A DNA stretch of 64,000 nt from Emiliania huxleyi CCMP1516 (lineage: Eukaryota > Haptophyta > Isochrysidales > Noelaerhabdaceae). The position numbers and the translations under genes are program-made. Of the stretch, positions 20,324 through 31,081 are shown piece by piece. Numbering within the stretch: position 1 is the stretch's first letter; each line of letters begins with the position of its first letter. The stretch spans positions 805,720-869,719 of the forward strand of contig NW_005200690.1 of the NCBI RefSeq assembly GCF_000372725.1, given 5' to 3'. Under the pieces are notes generated by a model. It searched no databases. It was not told where the DNA came from and saw only the letters and a list, made by a program, of their open reading frames with translations.

Positions 20324-21771
20324 ATGCTGCTCCACGAGGCAGACCCGCTCGGCTTCACTTGCCGCCGGGACTGTCGGGCGGACGGAGCATGCCTTCAGCC
20401 CTGCCCCGCGGTCAGCATGGACCGAGAGGAGTGCCGGCGGAGCTGCCGCCAACGGAGAGGGTGCAAGGCATTCACGTACAACCGCATGCGCATGTGCTTC
20501 CACAAGGACGCGGTGAACCTCCCATGTCGCCCTCCTGCAGTCCCCCATCCGCGCTCCGCCTGACGCCGCACTGTCCGCTAGGCGAGGTTTGGCCAGGAGG
20601 ATCGAAAGCATCACACTGCAACTTGCGTGCGCATGCCACCCTTTATGTCCCGGTGGTTCGTCAACAAGAGCTTTCAGGGCGTGTACCGACTCGGGGACCT
20701 CATCCTCTGCAACGGCGGGCCGAATCACTCGTTGGGGCTGGAACATTTCTTTTGCGCCGGCCTCGACCCAGTCAATGCGCACCGCTCTTGGCCGCATTCT
20801 ATTGGCGACCGCTACGCACGGTGGGCCGCGAGTTGCAGCGCGCTCAGCCCTTGCTCGTGAGGTGATCCCTCGACACGCCACCTCCTCCCCTCCAAGGTAT
20901 GCGCGGCGGACTCGCGACGTCTCTGCATTGGTGCGGGCCGTTGAGCACAAGCTGGCGATCGAGCAAAACGCGACTGCCTGCCGAGAGGCTACAGCCGAGA
21001 GCGATTGCGAGCCGGACATCACCAGCTGCGGAGGGGAGAGGCCCGGCGCGTCCGCGTGCGTCTTTCACCTCAGGTTGGGCGAGGTCTTCACCGACCTCCC
21101 ACCCCACCGGACGGCGAGCCAGCTGTGGGAGGGGAAGAACAAGCAGGGCGACGCGTTCCGCGAGGCCTTTCACGAGCGCTACATCCAAACACGGGCGTTT
21201 TTTGATCGCGCGCTGCGCCGTCTGCCAAACGGAACGACTCACGCCGTCCTCGCCGGCAACGCCGACGCCCTCCTCACCCGTAACAGCTCGGGTCTGGACC
21301 CGGCGCAAAGATCTTTCGAGGACGCGGCGGCGGCGACGCTCGTTCAGGGAGGCTCGCGCTGTGAGTATATAGGCGCGGCGCCTTGCGGCCGAGTACACCA
21401 CGCTGCTCCTCCGCTGGCTGTCGTCGAGGGGGCTGCCTGTCGAGCACCACCGCAGCTCACGGCTGCCCGGGTACCGCGGCGTCGACTGCGACTACCTCTA
21501 CATGGCTCAGGTGAGATGACGCGAGATATTCTCTGCACCTTCTCCATACCCCGCTTGCACAGGCGAGACGTGGCCATTGTGCAAGACAGAGGACCAGGGT
21601 CGAAATTCGGACCTGCTCCCAACAGGCGCGCTGCTTCGTCGTCAGCGGCGGCTCGTTTGGTCGGTCCATCGCGCAGGTCGTGCAGGCGCGCGGCGGCACG
21701 GTGCTGAGAGGTGACGTGCCGCACGATCCGTTCACCGGCGATTGGTACGGCAAGGGTCGGAGGCGGGTTTG
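20324..21771 (+). CDS. Glycosyltransferase-like protein with N-terminal PAN/Apple-type segment
   Basis: Several exons on the plus strand. The first (from ATG 20324) is cysteine-rich, with ECRRSCRQRRGCKAFTYN, a PAN/Apple-like pattern used for protein or sugar binding. A later exon has WFVNKSFQGVYRLGDLILCN; the next has CVFHLRLGEVFTD, resembling the HLRLGD motif of fucosyltransferase-like enzymes. YTTLLLRWLSSRG...YLYMAQ (to 21510) then joins at GT-AG to ARCFVVSGGSFGRSIAQVV (from 21627), the nucleotide-sugar-binding type of C-terminus. TGA is at 21769-21771. Probably a secretory-pathway transferase. The donor/acceptor at 21511/21626 are clear; other joins are approximate. The 5' leader was not found and may be in an unseen exon. 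The adjacent GH51 gene suggests a shared glycan context. Confidence 0.6.
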
Positions 21772-21779
21772 ACACACGA

Positions 21780-21990
21780 CTGACCAAGATCCAAAAGAAT
21801 TTTACAACAAAACTCCCTCGCACAACACTGGGCACGGGACTGGCGCGCACTGGCAAAAGAATTCAGAGAGCAAAAAGAATTCAAAACCTCGCGCTGGTCA
21901 TGATTCAACACAGCTTCAGCAGCGCTGGCTTCATCGCTGAGCCTTGCTGCCACCAATCCTGTACAGTGCACCTGTAAGTGGAGGACGACA
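21780..21990. repeat. Copy of a dispersed AAAAGAATTTTACA / CACTGGGCAC repeat
   Basis: Contains CAAAAGAATTTTACAACA, CAACACTGGGCACGGGACTG and GCGCACTGGCAAAAGAATTC. Related pieces occur at about 44397-44430, 44560-44585, 51980-52020 and 62325-62400, and shorter ones at 27370 and 28795. Confidence 0.65.
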
Positions 21991-21996
21991 AACTCC

Positions 21997-24687
21997 ATGA
22001 TTGCTCCATCACCTCCGCTCCCGTCTCTGCCGTCAAAGCTGAGCATCGGCTCCGAGATCATCCACGACCTCTCGCCGCTGCTGCACTCTCTCTTTTTCGA
22101 GACAGAGATCAATTTCGGCGGCGAGGGCGGCGTCTACGCGGAGCTTCTGCCCAACAGGGACCTTGAAACGCTCGGCCGAGGACGTGTGGCAGGCGTCGAA
22201 GACGGTACCACCTGGCCGCAGCCATACCTCGGCAGTGATCACGCCGAGGAGCCATTTTCAACGCAAGAGCTCGGACAGCACCGGTCAGCCACACTAGACC
22301 CTCATGAGCCAGCACCCATGATCACCGACTACAGGCCGTGGAGCGCGCTCTTTGGTGCCCGGCTGTGGGTTGACAATGCGACCGCGCCCTTTCCGGCCAA
22401 CCCGCACTCTTTGAGGGTGGCTGGCGGTCCGGGCGTTGGCGTCGCCAACCCGGGGTACTGGGGCATTGCCGTGCAGCCTGGAAGCGCCTTCAACCTCTCC
22501 CTGTACGCCAGAACTGGCGCGGCGGGCGTGGCGGTGCGGCTGCGCGCCGTGCTGCGCAGCGTGTCGGGCGGCACAGTCCTCGCGGAGGCGGAGGTGCGGC
22601 CGGCGCTGTCAGACCCGTCCTCGCTGGCGGCGCGGCCCGGCTGGGCGAGGTACACGGCGACGCTGCGGGCCTCGCCTCACCAAGCTGGGTCTGCCAGGAG
22701 GGCCTCCGCTGCTCGGAGGAGTGGCATTGGTGGCGCGAGGGCAAGCGGGGCGAGGGGCGGTGGGGCGTCCGCAAACGCGCGCTTCGAGCTGCTCATCGAC
22801 GTCGGCGGGGCGCGGCCTCTGACTGGCTACTCACAACGTGGGAGCGCGCCTCTTTTGCGACACTGCGCGCCAGCGCCTCTTAGGCGGCCTCTTTCTGGCT
22901 CGATGCCGTCTCTCTGATCCCTGCGGACGCCGTCGGCGGTCTCTTCCGGCGCGCCGCTCCTCTGAGCACGTGCTCCGGGAGACATGCCGAGAGATGAGCC
23001 GAGATCTGCCCGAGATAGGCGCGACGCCTTCGAGCGGCTGCAGGCAACGCGGCCGGGCTTCGTGCGTGCACCGGGCGGAAACTACCTTGAAGGCATCGCT
23101 GATCGCAATCGCGCAGCTGTCCCCCGCCGCTGAGCCTTCTCGGAATGTTGCCGCACAGGCACGGGGCTGCGCACTCGTTGGGACTGGAAGGCCACGCTCG
23201 GGCCGCCCGCCGCGAGGGCAGGCCACTACAACTCTGCGTGGGGGCGACCGCTACCCCCAGCCTTCGCCGCCGCCGCTCCCTCCACCGCCCCTCGCCTCTC
23301 GAGCTGACCTGTCCGAGGGACATGCGCACAGGTACTGGGTGACGGACGGGCTCGGCTTATTCGAGCTGCTCACGCTGTGCGAGCTGCTGCACTCGACGTG
23401 CCAGATGAGCATCTACACCGGCTACTCGATGGGGCGCAGGTACGTGCCCGTGGCGCAGTCGGAGACCTTTGCGCAGGACGCGGTCGACATGCTCGACTTC
23501 GCAAACGCCGCGCCAGCCTCGTCGCCGTGGGCGGCGGTGCGCGAGCGGATGGGGCACGCCGCGCCGTTTGGCCTCTCGCGCGTTGAGGTTGGCAACGAGG
23601 AGCGGGACATGTCGGGCGAGGGCTACCCAGCCCACTACGAGCTCATCACGCGGAGGCTCTGGGCCGCGTACCCTTCCCTCCACATCGTTGCGAGCGGGCG
23701 GTGGGGACCTCCCATCGAGGGCTCGCCGTGCCTGACCGGCCAGCGGTGCGATCTCTGGGACGACCACTACTACAGACCTCCAGACGTGATGGCGGCCATG
23801 GGAGGCGAGTACGACCGATACAACCGCTCGCTGCCCAAGGTTTATGTGGGAGAGTTTGCGGCGAACGGCGCGACGGGCGCTTCGTCGCTCGGACCGGCGG
23901 TAGGCTCTTGCCGAGTGGAGCCCGTTCGTTCGTTCCTCAGGCGGTGCGAAGCGGTCCTTGCGCGCGGCGCTCGCGGAGGCCATCTTCATGATCGGCTTCG
24001 AGCGCAACGCGGACGTTGTCGTCGCTTCGTCCTTCGCGCCGCTGTGCAACAACGTACGCGGCACGCTGTCCCCCTAGATGCTGAATGTGCGATTCGCGGC
24101 CTCACGTGACGCGTCAGTCGAGGCTCAGCAGAGTCACGGTGCAGCCGCTCGTGTGGATAGGCACGCAGTGGGCGTACAACCTCGTCAACCTCAACAGCAG
24201 CCGCCTCTTCGTGCTGCCCTCCTACCACGTGCAGACCCTCTTCTCGAGCGCGCTCGGCGCGCACACGCTGCCCGCGACTCTCACCCCGCCGTACGCGCAA
24301 GGGGTGAAGGCTTTCTCACGGCGGCGAGGGCTCTCGTCATCGAAGCCGCCGCAGCCGCGGCTGACGACGGCACCCCCCGCCTCCCGGTGGATCGCGACGG
24401 CGTCGATGGACGCCCGTGCGCGCCTCGTCAACCTGAAGCTCGTCAACTATGCGCCGAACGCGCGGCCGGTGGACGTGGCGTGGAGCGGCGAGCGAGCGTT
24501 CGCGCGTGTCCTAAACGCGACCGTGCTCACTGCGGCGTCCGCCGACGCGCAAAACAACCTCTCGATGCCGGATGCGGTCGCACCCGCCGCGCTCGACCCG
24601 CCGCCGGCGCTCGGGCCGACGGGGCTGAGCATCGCGATGCCACCGTGGAGTCTCGTCGTGGTGACGGTGGCGCTAGACGACCAATAG
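21997..24687 (+). CDS. GH51-type alpha-L-arabinofuranosidase
   Basis: The first exon contains HDLSPLLHSLFFETEINFGG and EGGVYAELLPNRDLE, the diagnostic N-terminus of GH51 arabinofuranosidases. A carbohydrate-binding-like beta domain follows (ITDYRPWSALFGARL ... VQPGSAFNLSLYARTG). Next come RPGFVRAPGGNYLEGI, WKATLGPPAARAGHYNSAWG, and from about 23333 YWVTDGLGLFELLTLCELL. The acid/base region reads EVGNEERDM (about 23585-23612) and the nucleophile region VYVGEFAANG (about 23840-23870). The C-terminal beta sandwich ends at TAG 24685-24687 (LVVVTVALDDQ). At least six exons are needed; only some joins are clear. It would release arabinose from arabinan, arabinoxylan or arabinogalactan side chains. 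A signal peptide was not found, so an upstream exon is likely. The same strand and close spacing to the glycosyltransferase-like gene are notable. Confidence 0.85.
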
Positions 24688-25300
24688 CACTGCTTGCTCT
24701 GTCCCTGACCACAGATGACATTTCGGCACCCGCCCAGGCTTCAGTCTTCACGTATGTGGTCAAGTTGTGGTGGCCTGGTGGCTGGTGCGCGCGAGCGCGT
24801 ATCACAGGCGCGTATGCAGCCGCGAGCCTGAACTCTTTTCGATGTCGTTGTCGAGCCAAAAACGCACAGAGCACACATATGTATGTAAAGATTTCGTCAC
24901 GAGGGAGGGGGGAACCCTGGAAAGGAATCGGAAACGAATCGGAGAAACGAATCGTTACTCGTGAGAACCGCCGCGGAAACACTTAACGCATATTGCAATA
25001 TGATATAGAATATGAGCAAGAGTCGAATAGGAAACGAGATGGACACAACGACGCTCCGACCCTCCGATGGTTCGAGCTTGCCGCCAACGCCACAACGGGT
25101 TCTATCTTCGACTAGTAGTGCGGGGTGTGTGTCGATAGGCGCACGGGGAGCCGGCCTGGTCCAAGCAGGGGCTCGCGGGAGGGCGGCGTGGCGACATGGC
25201 GCGCGTAGCGGACGGCGACAAGTCGGCTAGCAACTCGGCCGCGGCGGAAGCGGAAGGTGGCGAGACGGCTGTTGGTGGGGGCTTGGCGCGCACTGTCCTC
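24688..25300. other. Intergenic region between convergent genes
   Basis: Partly AT-richer than average (24870-25030). No supported gene. The CRAL-TRIO gene could extend into 25200-25300 if its terminal GTGAGAGG is used as a donor. Confidence 0.4.
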
Positions 25301-26389
25301 TCACCGGCCTCGCACGTGCGGCGGGAGGTGCTCGGCGGGCATGTACTTGCTCATCTCTGCGGCGGTCGTCTTGGAGGCGGTCAGCATCACGATCCGCTCC
25401 TTGTGCTGCGCAGGCAGGAAGGCCGCGATGACAGACCTGGCCCAAAGGACGGGGCGGGTGCTCGTCAGTCGTCGTGTGGGCGCAGGGTGGCGGCGGCGGG
25501 GAAGGACGGACCACACAGGGCTAAACAGGCTCGGTACGTTGACGATGAGGATCTTTTGAACCATCGGAGGGAAAAGGCCGCCGCACGCCTCCTCCACCGG
25601 GGAGAGGTACCTGCGGCCAAAGGGCGCGCGCGCGCGGGTGGGGCGCGGGACCGGCAAAGACGCGGGCGGGGTGCGTGTGGCGAGGAGGCGGCGAGGCGAG
25701 GAGGCGGCGAGGCGAGGAGGCGGCGACGCGAGGAGGCGGAGGCCCCACGCGCACTTGTTGAAGACGGATCGCGCCCGGGACCAGAGCGAGAAGAAGCCGG
25801 ACGGGCAGGAGAGGTCGTGCACCATCGACCAGAGGCCAATCTCGCCGTGACGCTGCGCGTACCGCTCGCACTGCAGCCAGCGCCACTGCGTCACGTACAG
25901 CATGTACCGCGTGAAGTCGGACGGCGTGACGAGCGACGACTCCCTCCGATCCGGGTCGCCCTGGCCGTAGCGGAGCTCATAGCAGCCGATCACGGGCAGC
26001 GAGCCGGGCTCGGCCGCTGCGGCCGCCGCGGCCGTCGGCGGCTCGAGCGATGTCGACGCAAAGACGGGTATTACGGGCATGACGTCACGGTGGTGCGGAA
26101 AATCCTCAAAGGAAAGCTGCTGTGAAACGATGTCGTCCTTGATCGCCGCCATGCCGAGCTCCTTCCGCCGTCGCACCGACACCTGGTACATCTCGGCCGT
26201 CCGCTCGTAGTCCCAGCCGAACCGATCGAGCATCATGCCGATGACGGCGTCGTCGCCGCGGTCTCCCTTTGGCACGCCGCACATGTCACGCACGCGTTCG
26301 ACGCCATGGTAGAAGCGAGCCTGCTTCCAGGGCACGCTGGAAGCCGCGCGCAGCGCCGCTGGGACGTCTCCGTCGTTGGCGTCGGGCAT
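25301..26389 (-). CDS. CRAL-TRIO / Sec14-like lipid-binding protein
   Basis: Three exons (25755-26389, 25512-25610, 25301-25436) join exactly in phase to 289 residues. Exon 1 has the N-terminal CRAL-TRIO helices (GDDAVIGMMLDRFGWDYERT, ...YQVSVRRRKELG), then TRYMLYVTQWRWLQCERYAQ. Exons 2 and 3 complete the Sec14 fold: FPPMVQKILIVNVPSLFSPV joined to WSVIAAFLPAQHKERIVML, then KYMPAEHLPPHVRG. The family binds phosphoinositides, tocopherols or other hydrophobic ligands and moves them between membranes. The first join restores NK|YLSPVEEACGG and the second PVW|SVIAAF, both typical of the family. Intron 1 (25611-25754) holds tandem GGCGAGGCGAGGAGGC units. A further 3' exon remains possible. Confidence 0.88.
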   Translation of the reverse strand: MPDANDGDVPAALRAASSVPWKQARFYHGVERVRDMCGVPKGDRGDDAVIGMMLDRFGWDYERTAEMYQVSVRRRKELGMAAIKDDIVSQQLSFEDFPHHRDVMPVIPVFASTSLEPPTAAAAAAAEPGSLPVIGCYELRYGQGDPDRRESSLVTPSDFTRYMLYVTQWRWLQCERYAQRHGEIGLWSMVHDLSCPSGFFSLWSRARSVFNKCAWGLRLLASPPPRLAASSPRRLLATRTPPASLPVPRPTRARAPFGRRYLSPVEEACGGLFPPMVQKILIVNVPSLFSPVWSVLPRRRHPAPTRRLTSTRPVLWARSVIAAFLPAQHKERIVMLTASKTTAAEMSKYMPAEHLPPHVRGR

Positions 26390-26702
26390 GGTTGCCAAGG
26401 CAACAAGAGAATCCGCGTCGCGTTTCTTTTCACGTAAACGCACAACCCCGGCCCCGAAATCGCACAGTGATGACAGTGACTTTTCACGCTTTTTTCCCTT
26501 TCTTTGCCCCGATATATTTTCTTTTACGACACAGGTACACCATGCTAGACGCCTACATCCAATACTCATACGTACACACCACATCATGATCGTCGGTAAT
26601 ACAGCGTGTGCGTGATTAGTACACACAACAGACTCCACGGCAACATGCTAAACATCTCGATCACAGCACAGGAGGGAACTCAGCGGACAGTCAGCCTGCC
26701 AG

Positions 26703-27323
26703 TCAGCTCGCCCCCACCCACACGGCCTCTTCTTCCTTCACTGCCTCCTCCTCCTCTTCAACGCGCGGCTGTGCGGGCTGCTCGGGCGGCGCAGCGGCCG
26801 CGGCGGCCAGGAACGTGACGCCGTCCGGGCCGCCAAAGGCCCTCGGGTTGGAGAAGGGACTACCGGGACAGCCCGAGCCGTACCTGCATGCGCAACATTC
26901 GGAGTTATAAGAGCAGAGAATTGGCGGCCGAGAGCTCATGTTCGTGTGTAGAAGGAAGCGGGGCCTGAAGTCGAACGACGACTTGAACTCCGCTGGCCCT
27001 CCGAAGCTCCTCTTGACGCTCGCGGCTTGGCTTCGGGTTCGGGTTGGGGACGCCGACAATTCTGAGGAGGCCGTCGTCGCGAGCGCCACGCAGCGTGTGC
27101 CTCCGTACAGCCTCCGATTCCAGAAGGGATTCCCTGGCCTGCCTGTGCCGAATCTGAAGTTGTCCCGGTCAGCACACATAACTACGCCAAAGATCAAAGC
27201 AGCCGCTCTGCTGCGCTGCGTGGGGAGCGCATGCGACATCGTCGCTCCGGGCATTAGCGGCTGTGGCGTGGCGAGCATTAGCGCTGCCTGTGCGGGTAGT
27301 GCGAGCAGCACCAACAAGGGCAT
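26703..27323 (-). CDS. Small leader-bearing protein with duplicated PG-P-F-N-GG motif
   Basis: ATG at 27323 opens 206 residues. The start MPLLVLLALPAQAALML is a clear signal peptide, followed by a Ser/Ala/Arg-rich stretch as in bipartite plastid leaders. Two similar blocks follow: RFGTGRPGNPFWNRRLYGG and RYGSGCPGSPFSNPRAFGG. The C-terminus is a Glu-rich acidic tail. The region between the blocks may be coding or contain an intron, since GCATGCAG|GTACGG would be an acceptor. No family is recognised. Probable plastid or secretory location is inferred only from the leader. Confidence 0.6.
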   Translation of the reverse strand: MPLLVLLALPAQAALMLATPQPLMPGATMSHALPTQRSRAAALIFGVVMCADRDNFRFGTGRPGNPFWNRRLYGGTRCVALATTASSELSASPTRTRSQAASVKRSFGGPAEFKSSFDFRPRFLLHTNMSSRPPILCSYNSECCACRYGSGCPGSPFSNPRAFGGPDGVTFLAAAAAAPPEQPAQPRVEEEEEAVKEEEAVWVGAS

Positions 27324-27609
27324 TGCAACCGTGAAATGGGCCGGCGTGCGAAGGGGTGACTTTTCGCGAAGGTTTTTTAAAAAGAATTTTACCTAGGCAA
27401 CCACACGCAGCACAAGTTCACACAGGCCCGTCACAGTACCAAAAGAGGCTAAATAATTCGTAGACAAGCTAGCAAGCTGATCGGTACTTGTAAAGGTATT
27501 GCTAAAAATCTCTCTCTGTACTCTCTCATAAGGGGGCGACCCCACCCACGCCGCGGGGAGTTCTTCATGCCGAAACTGCGAGGCGGCGGCTACCTCCTGC
27601 ATAGGACCC

Positions 27610-28638
27610 CTACTCCCTCTCCATGCTCTCCGAGTGGACGCCTCTGAGAGAGACCACGGTCTTTCCCGTGCGGTGGCCCTGCCCGAGCGTTTCGCTGTGG
27701 CCCGCCAGCGCGTCGGGCACCTCGCTGATCCCGACTAGCCGCAGGCCGAGAACGGGGCGGAGCTGGCCGTCCGCCACCATCTTGGCTAGCTCGTCCATGT
27801 CGGCCGCGCGCACCTCCTGCATGAACATGTGCGACTTGGACGAGCTGAGGCAGCAGCAGCACCACGGCGAGCACGCGATCGCGCACAGGCTGCACGGCAC
27901 GCACTCCGACTCCGGATTGGGCAGCGCGACAGCCACGTGCGACCCCTTGGGCTTGAGGAGCCGGTGCCAGCCCAGCCGGCCGACGGCGTCGATGATCTTG
28001 TCGTAGCGCTCGCCAGCCGCCGCCGCAGCCTGCTCGACGCTCTCCTTCTTGTAGTCCACGACCGCGTCGGCGCCGAGGGAGCGCACCATCGCAACATTCG
28101 CCGTCGAGCACACACCGGTCACGTTCGCCCCCATCAACTTGGCCAGCTGCACGGCAAAGGTGCCAACCCCGCTGGACGCGCCGTTGATCAGGACGCGCCC
28201 GCCCGTCTCCACTGGCCTTCCCGTGCGGAGGGACTGCAGCGCCGTCATACCTGCCGTCGGGAGAGCCGCAGCCTCCTCCCAGGTCACCTTCTCTGGCTTA
28301 CGAACCAGATTCGTCGCCGGGACAGAGATGTACTCCGCAAAGGCGCCGCACTTGGTGTCGGCGGTGCCAAACACCTCGTCGCCCTCGGAGAAGTTGCACT
28401 CCACGCCGGAGCCGACTGCATGGACAACGCCAGAAAAATCCATGCCAGGGATCGCCTGCCGCCCAACAGCTACACGGATGAGGAACGGGCGGCCTGTGAG
28501 CATGTGGTGGTCTCCGGCGTTGACAGAGACGGCAACGATGCGCACGAGGACGCTACTCGCCTCGAGCTTTGGGAGCGGCACCTCCTGCACCGAGAGCTGC
28601 TCGGCCCCGCCGTATCCTGCCTGGCACACGGCCTTCAT
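27610..28638 (-). CDS. Zinc-independent MDR oxidoreductase (quinone-oxidoreductase-like)
   Basis: Complete single-exon gene of 342 residues, ATG 28638 to TAG 27610. The GroES-like N-domain is clear (MKAVCQAGYGG ... VNAGDHHMLTG ... IPGMDFSGVVHAVG). The Rossmann part has LINGASSGVGTFAVQLAKLM followed by STANVAMVRSLGADAVVDY, the NADPH-binding pattern of the quinone oxidoreductase/zeta-crystallin branch. The catalytic-zinc ligands of alcohol dehydrogenases are absent. It would reduce quinones or enones with NADPH. Odd feature: after LPNPESE comes a cysteine cluster (CVPCSLCAIAC ... CCCC) in the substrate-domain region where the family normally has a hydrophobic helix. Confidence 0.92.
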   Translation of the reverse strand: MKAVCQAGYGGAEQLSVQEVPLPKLEASSVLVRIVAVSVNAGDHHMLTGRPFLIRVAVGRQAIPGMDFSGVVHAVGSGVECNFSEGDEVFGTADTKCGAFAEYISVPATNLVRKPEKVTWEEAAALPTAGMTALQSLRTGRPVETGGRVLINGASSGVGTFAVQLAKLMGANVTGVCSTANVAMVRSLGADAVVDYKKESVEQAAAAAGERYDKIIDAVGRLGWHRLLKPKGSHVAVALPNPESECVPCSLCAIACSPWCCCCLSSSKSHMFMQEVRAADMDELAKMVADGQLRPVLGLRLVGISEVPDALAGHSETLGQGHRTGKTVVSLRGVHSESMERE

Positions 28639-28874
28639 CGTCGGACAGATATACTCCTCTCCGCTTTACACTGAGACTGTAGTCGCCCCGTGTCTCACAG
28701 TCTCAGCAGACAGAGGGTTGGGTTGGGCAGATAGGGTTGGGCAGATAAGCGAGCGCGAAGGGCGTCTCGTGCCTCTCAATTGCTGTATCACGATGCCAAA
28801 AGAATTTTTCGGCGTGAATTTTTTCTTCAAATACAAAACAGTAAAGAATCTTTTCGGTAATGATCTGGTTAGCT

Positions 28875-29105
28875 CACGGTTCGCGGTTCACGGACTCGGG
28901 GCGGGGGCTAGTCGGTTCACGGTTCACGGTTCGGCCCGACGCTGCCCCGCCTCGTTCGTTCACGGTTCACGGTTCGCGGCGGGTGTTGCGGGAGGAGTCG
29001 GTTCACGGATCACGGTTCACGGACTTGGGGTGGGGGCTAGTCGGTTCACGGTTCGGGGTTCACGGACTCGGGGCGGGGGCTAGTTGGTTCACGGTTCACG
29101 GTTCA
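28875..29105. repeat. Minisatellite of GGTTCACGG units with a ~40-bp higher-order unit
   Basis: Many tandem TTCACGG elements. The longer unit CACGGACTCGGGGCGGGGGC plus TAGTCGGTTCACGG appears near 28889, 29018 and 29060 with few changes. Confidence 0.85.
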
Positions 29106-29109
29106 CGAT

Positions 29110-29240
29110 TCCGGAAGAGAAGAACTAGCGAGGCGAATGACATATTCGACACCCTCGAAGACCATCTCGGCTACGGTTCCGACTCCGGCTCCGGCTGGTA
29201 GTCGACAAGCTGCCGAGCGCAAATCACTCTGTTACACATT
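29110..29240 (+). repeat. Second copy of the LGYG-ending ORF tail and its 3' flank
   Basis: A short frame ends LGYGSDSG and a stop, followed by GACAAGCTGCCGAGCGCAAA and TCACTCTG. It matches the end of the 2834-3160 frame and its flank (GACAAGCTGCCGAGCCCAAA, TCACTGTG). Confidence 0.6.
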
Positions 29241-29464
29241 TCTTGTTGGCTTCTAAAAATCTCTCTCGATTCCGGCGTGAACTGAGACGGCTGGTCGCAA
29301 ACCCTGTCAGCAGTCCTCCTCCAGGGAATGTACGTAAGAGCATACACTGAGAGGGCCCTTAGGGCCTAGAGAACACCCCCCTCTCCCTCTTCTCCCAGAA
29401 AGCTCGTAGTACCTTCCCTAAAAAAAGAAGGGTGGCCCGTAGAAATTTCACGCACGCACACCGG

Positions 29465-30902
29465 ATGCCCATCGGGTGCGGTGGTCGTATGGTGACCGTC
29501 TACCTTCTCTCGTGCTCTGGCGGCGTGGCGATCCGCCACAGCCCACCAATCATGTCTCTTGCTGCACCTCAAGCAGCTTCGGTGCTCGACCAAGTGGCAA
29601 GTGGGATGGCTGCGGTCTCTGAAGGCCTGACGTCGCTGTCGCTGATGCCAGACATTCTGTCGCTCCCAGACGGCCTGTCGCTCCCAGACGGCCTTTCGCT
29701 GCCGTCGCTCGCCGCCGAGCTTGCGGTCGCCGCCGAGCACGCTGGCTCTCTCGTGCCGCCGGAGCTCTGGAGCAACGCGCCGCTCTTCGGCACGGCGCTC
29801 ACGCCCACGGCCGCCCTGCTCCAGCTCGGTGTGATTGGCGCTGCCGCTGTCGGCGGCGCAATCTCCCGCGCAGAGCTGGATGGCGAGGCGCCGTACGCGC
29901 CGGGGACGGACTCGTACGACCCGGCCGCGGCGGACGCGTTTTTCCGCGCGCGGCCGCTGCTAGTGGCCAAGCGCCTCTGCTCTCTCAGCTACCTGACGGG
30001 CGGCTTCACGGCTGGTGTGCTGTGGGACTGGCTCGTGCTGGGCAAACTGCTGCGCGACGAGGAGTACAAGGCGCTCAAGGCGTCCGAGCCGAACCGCGCA
30101 AAGGAAGCGCTAAACCTGTGCGAGCAGCTCGGTCCGACCTTCATCAAGCTCGGGCAGGCGCCTGATGCTCCCGCCGCCGCAGCGCCCGCCCTCATTGCCG
30201 CCGCCGCCGCCGCCGCCGCCCTCATTGCCGCCGCCCCCGCACCCGTACTTCGCCGCTGCCGCGCAGGCGCTCTCGATCCGCACCGACCTCATCCCCGAGG
30301 CGTACGCACTCGAGCTGCGCCAGCTGCAGGACGCGGTGCCGCCCTTCCCCTCCTCCGAGGCGTTTGCAGTGCTGCGGCGGCAGCTGGGCGTGCGAGACCT
30401 CACGCAAATCTTCGGCGAGATCACGGCGGCGCCGGTCGCCTCGGCGAGCATCGGGCAGGTGTCTCGGCTACCTCTCGGCTACCTCTCGGCTACCTCTCGG
30501 CTACCTCTCGGCTACCTCTCGGCGAGCGTCGGGCAGGTGTACAAGGCGACGCTGCGGGAGGGCGAGACGCAGGTGGCGGTCAAGGTGCAGCGGCCTGGCA
30601 TCCTCGCAGAGATCGCCCTCGACCTGCACGTGCTGCGGCTGCTCACGCCGCTGCAGACGATGTTCCAGAACGCGGTCAGCAGTAGTGACCGTGGTAGTTT
30701 ACAGCAGTAGCAGGCAGTAAAAGACAACTTTAGTAAGCAGTGGTGGAATCGGTTCTTCTCCTCCTCGCTGCTCAACAGGTCAACGGCGTCCAGACGCAGC
30801 CGGAGGACATCGCGGTCGCGCTGCAGCTCGTCGATGAGTGGGGCCGCGGCTTTGTCGCTGAGACGGACTACCGGCTTGAGGCGAGGACACGAACGCACAC
30901 AC

Positions 30903-30979
<77 letters not shown>

Positions 30980-30989
30980 CGCACGCACC

Positions 30990-31081
<92 letters not shown>

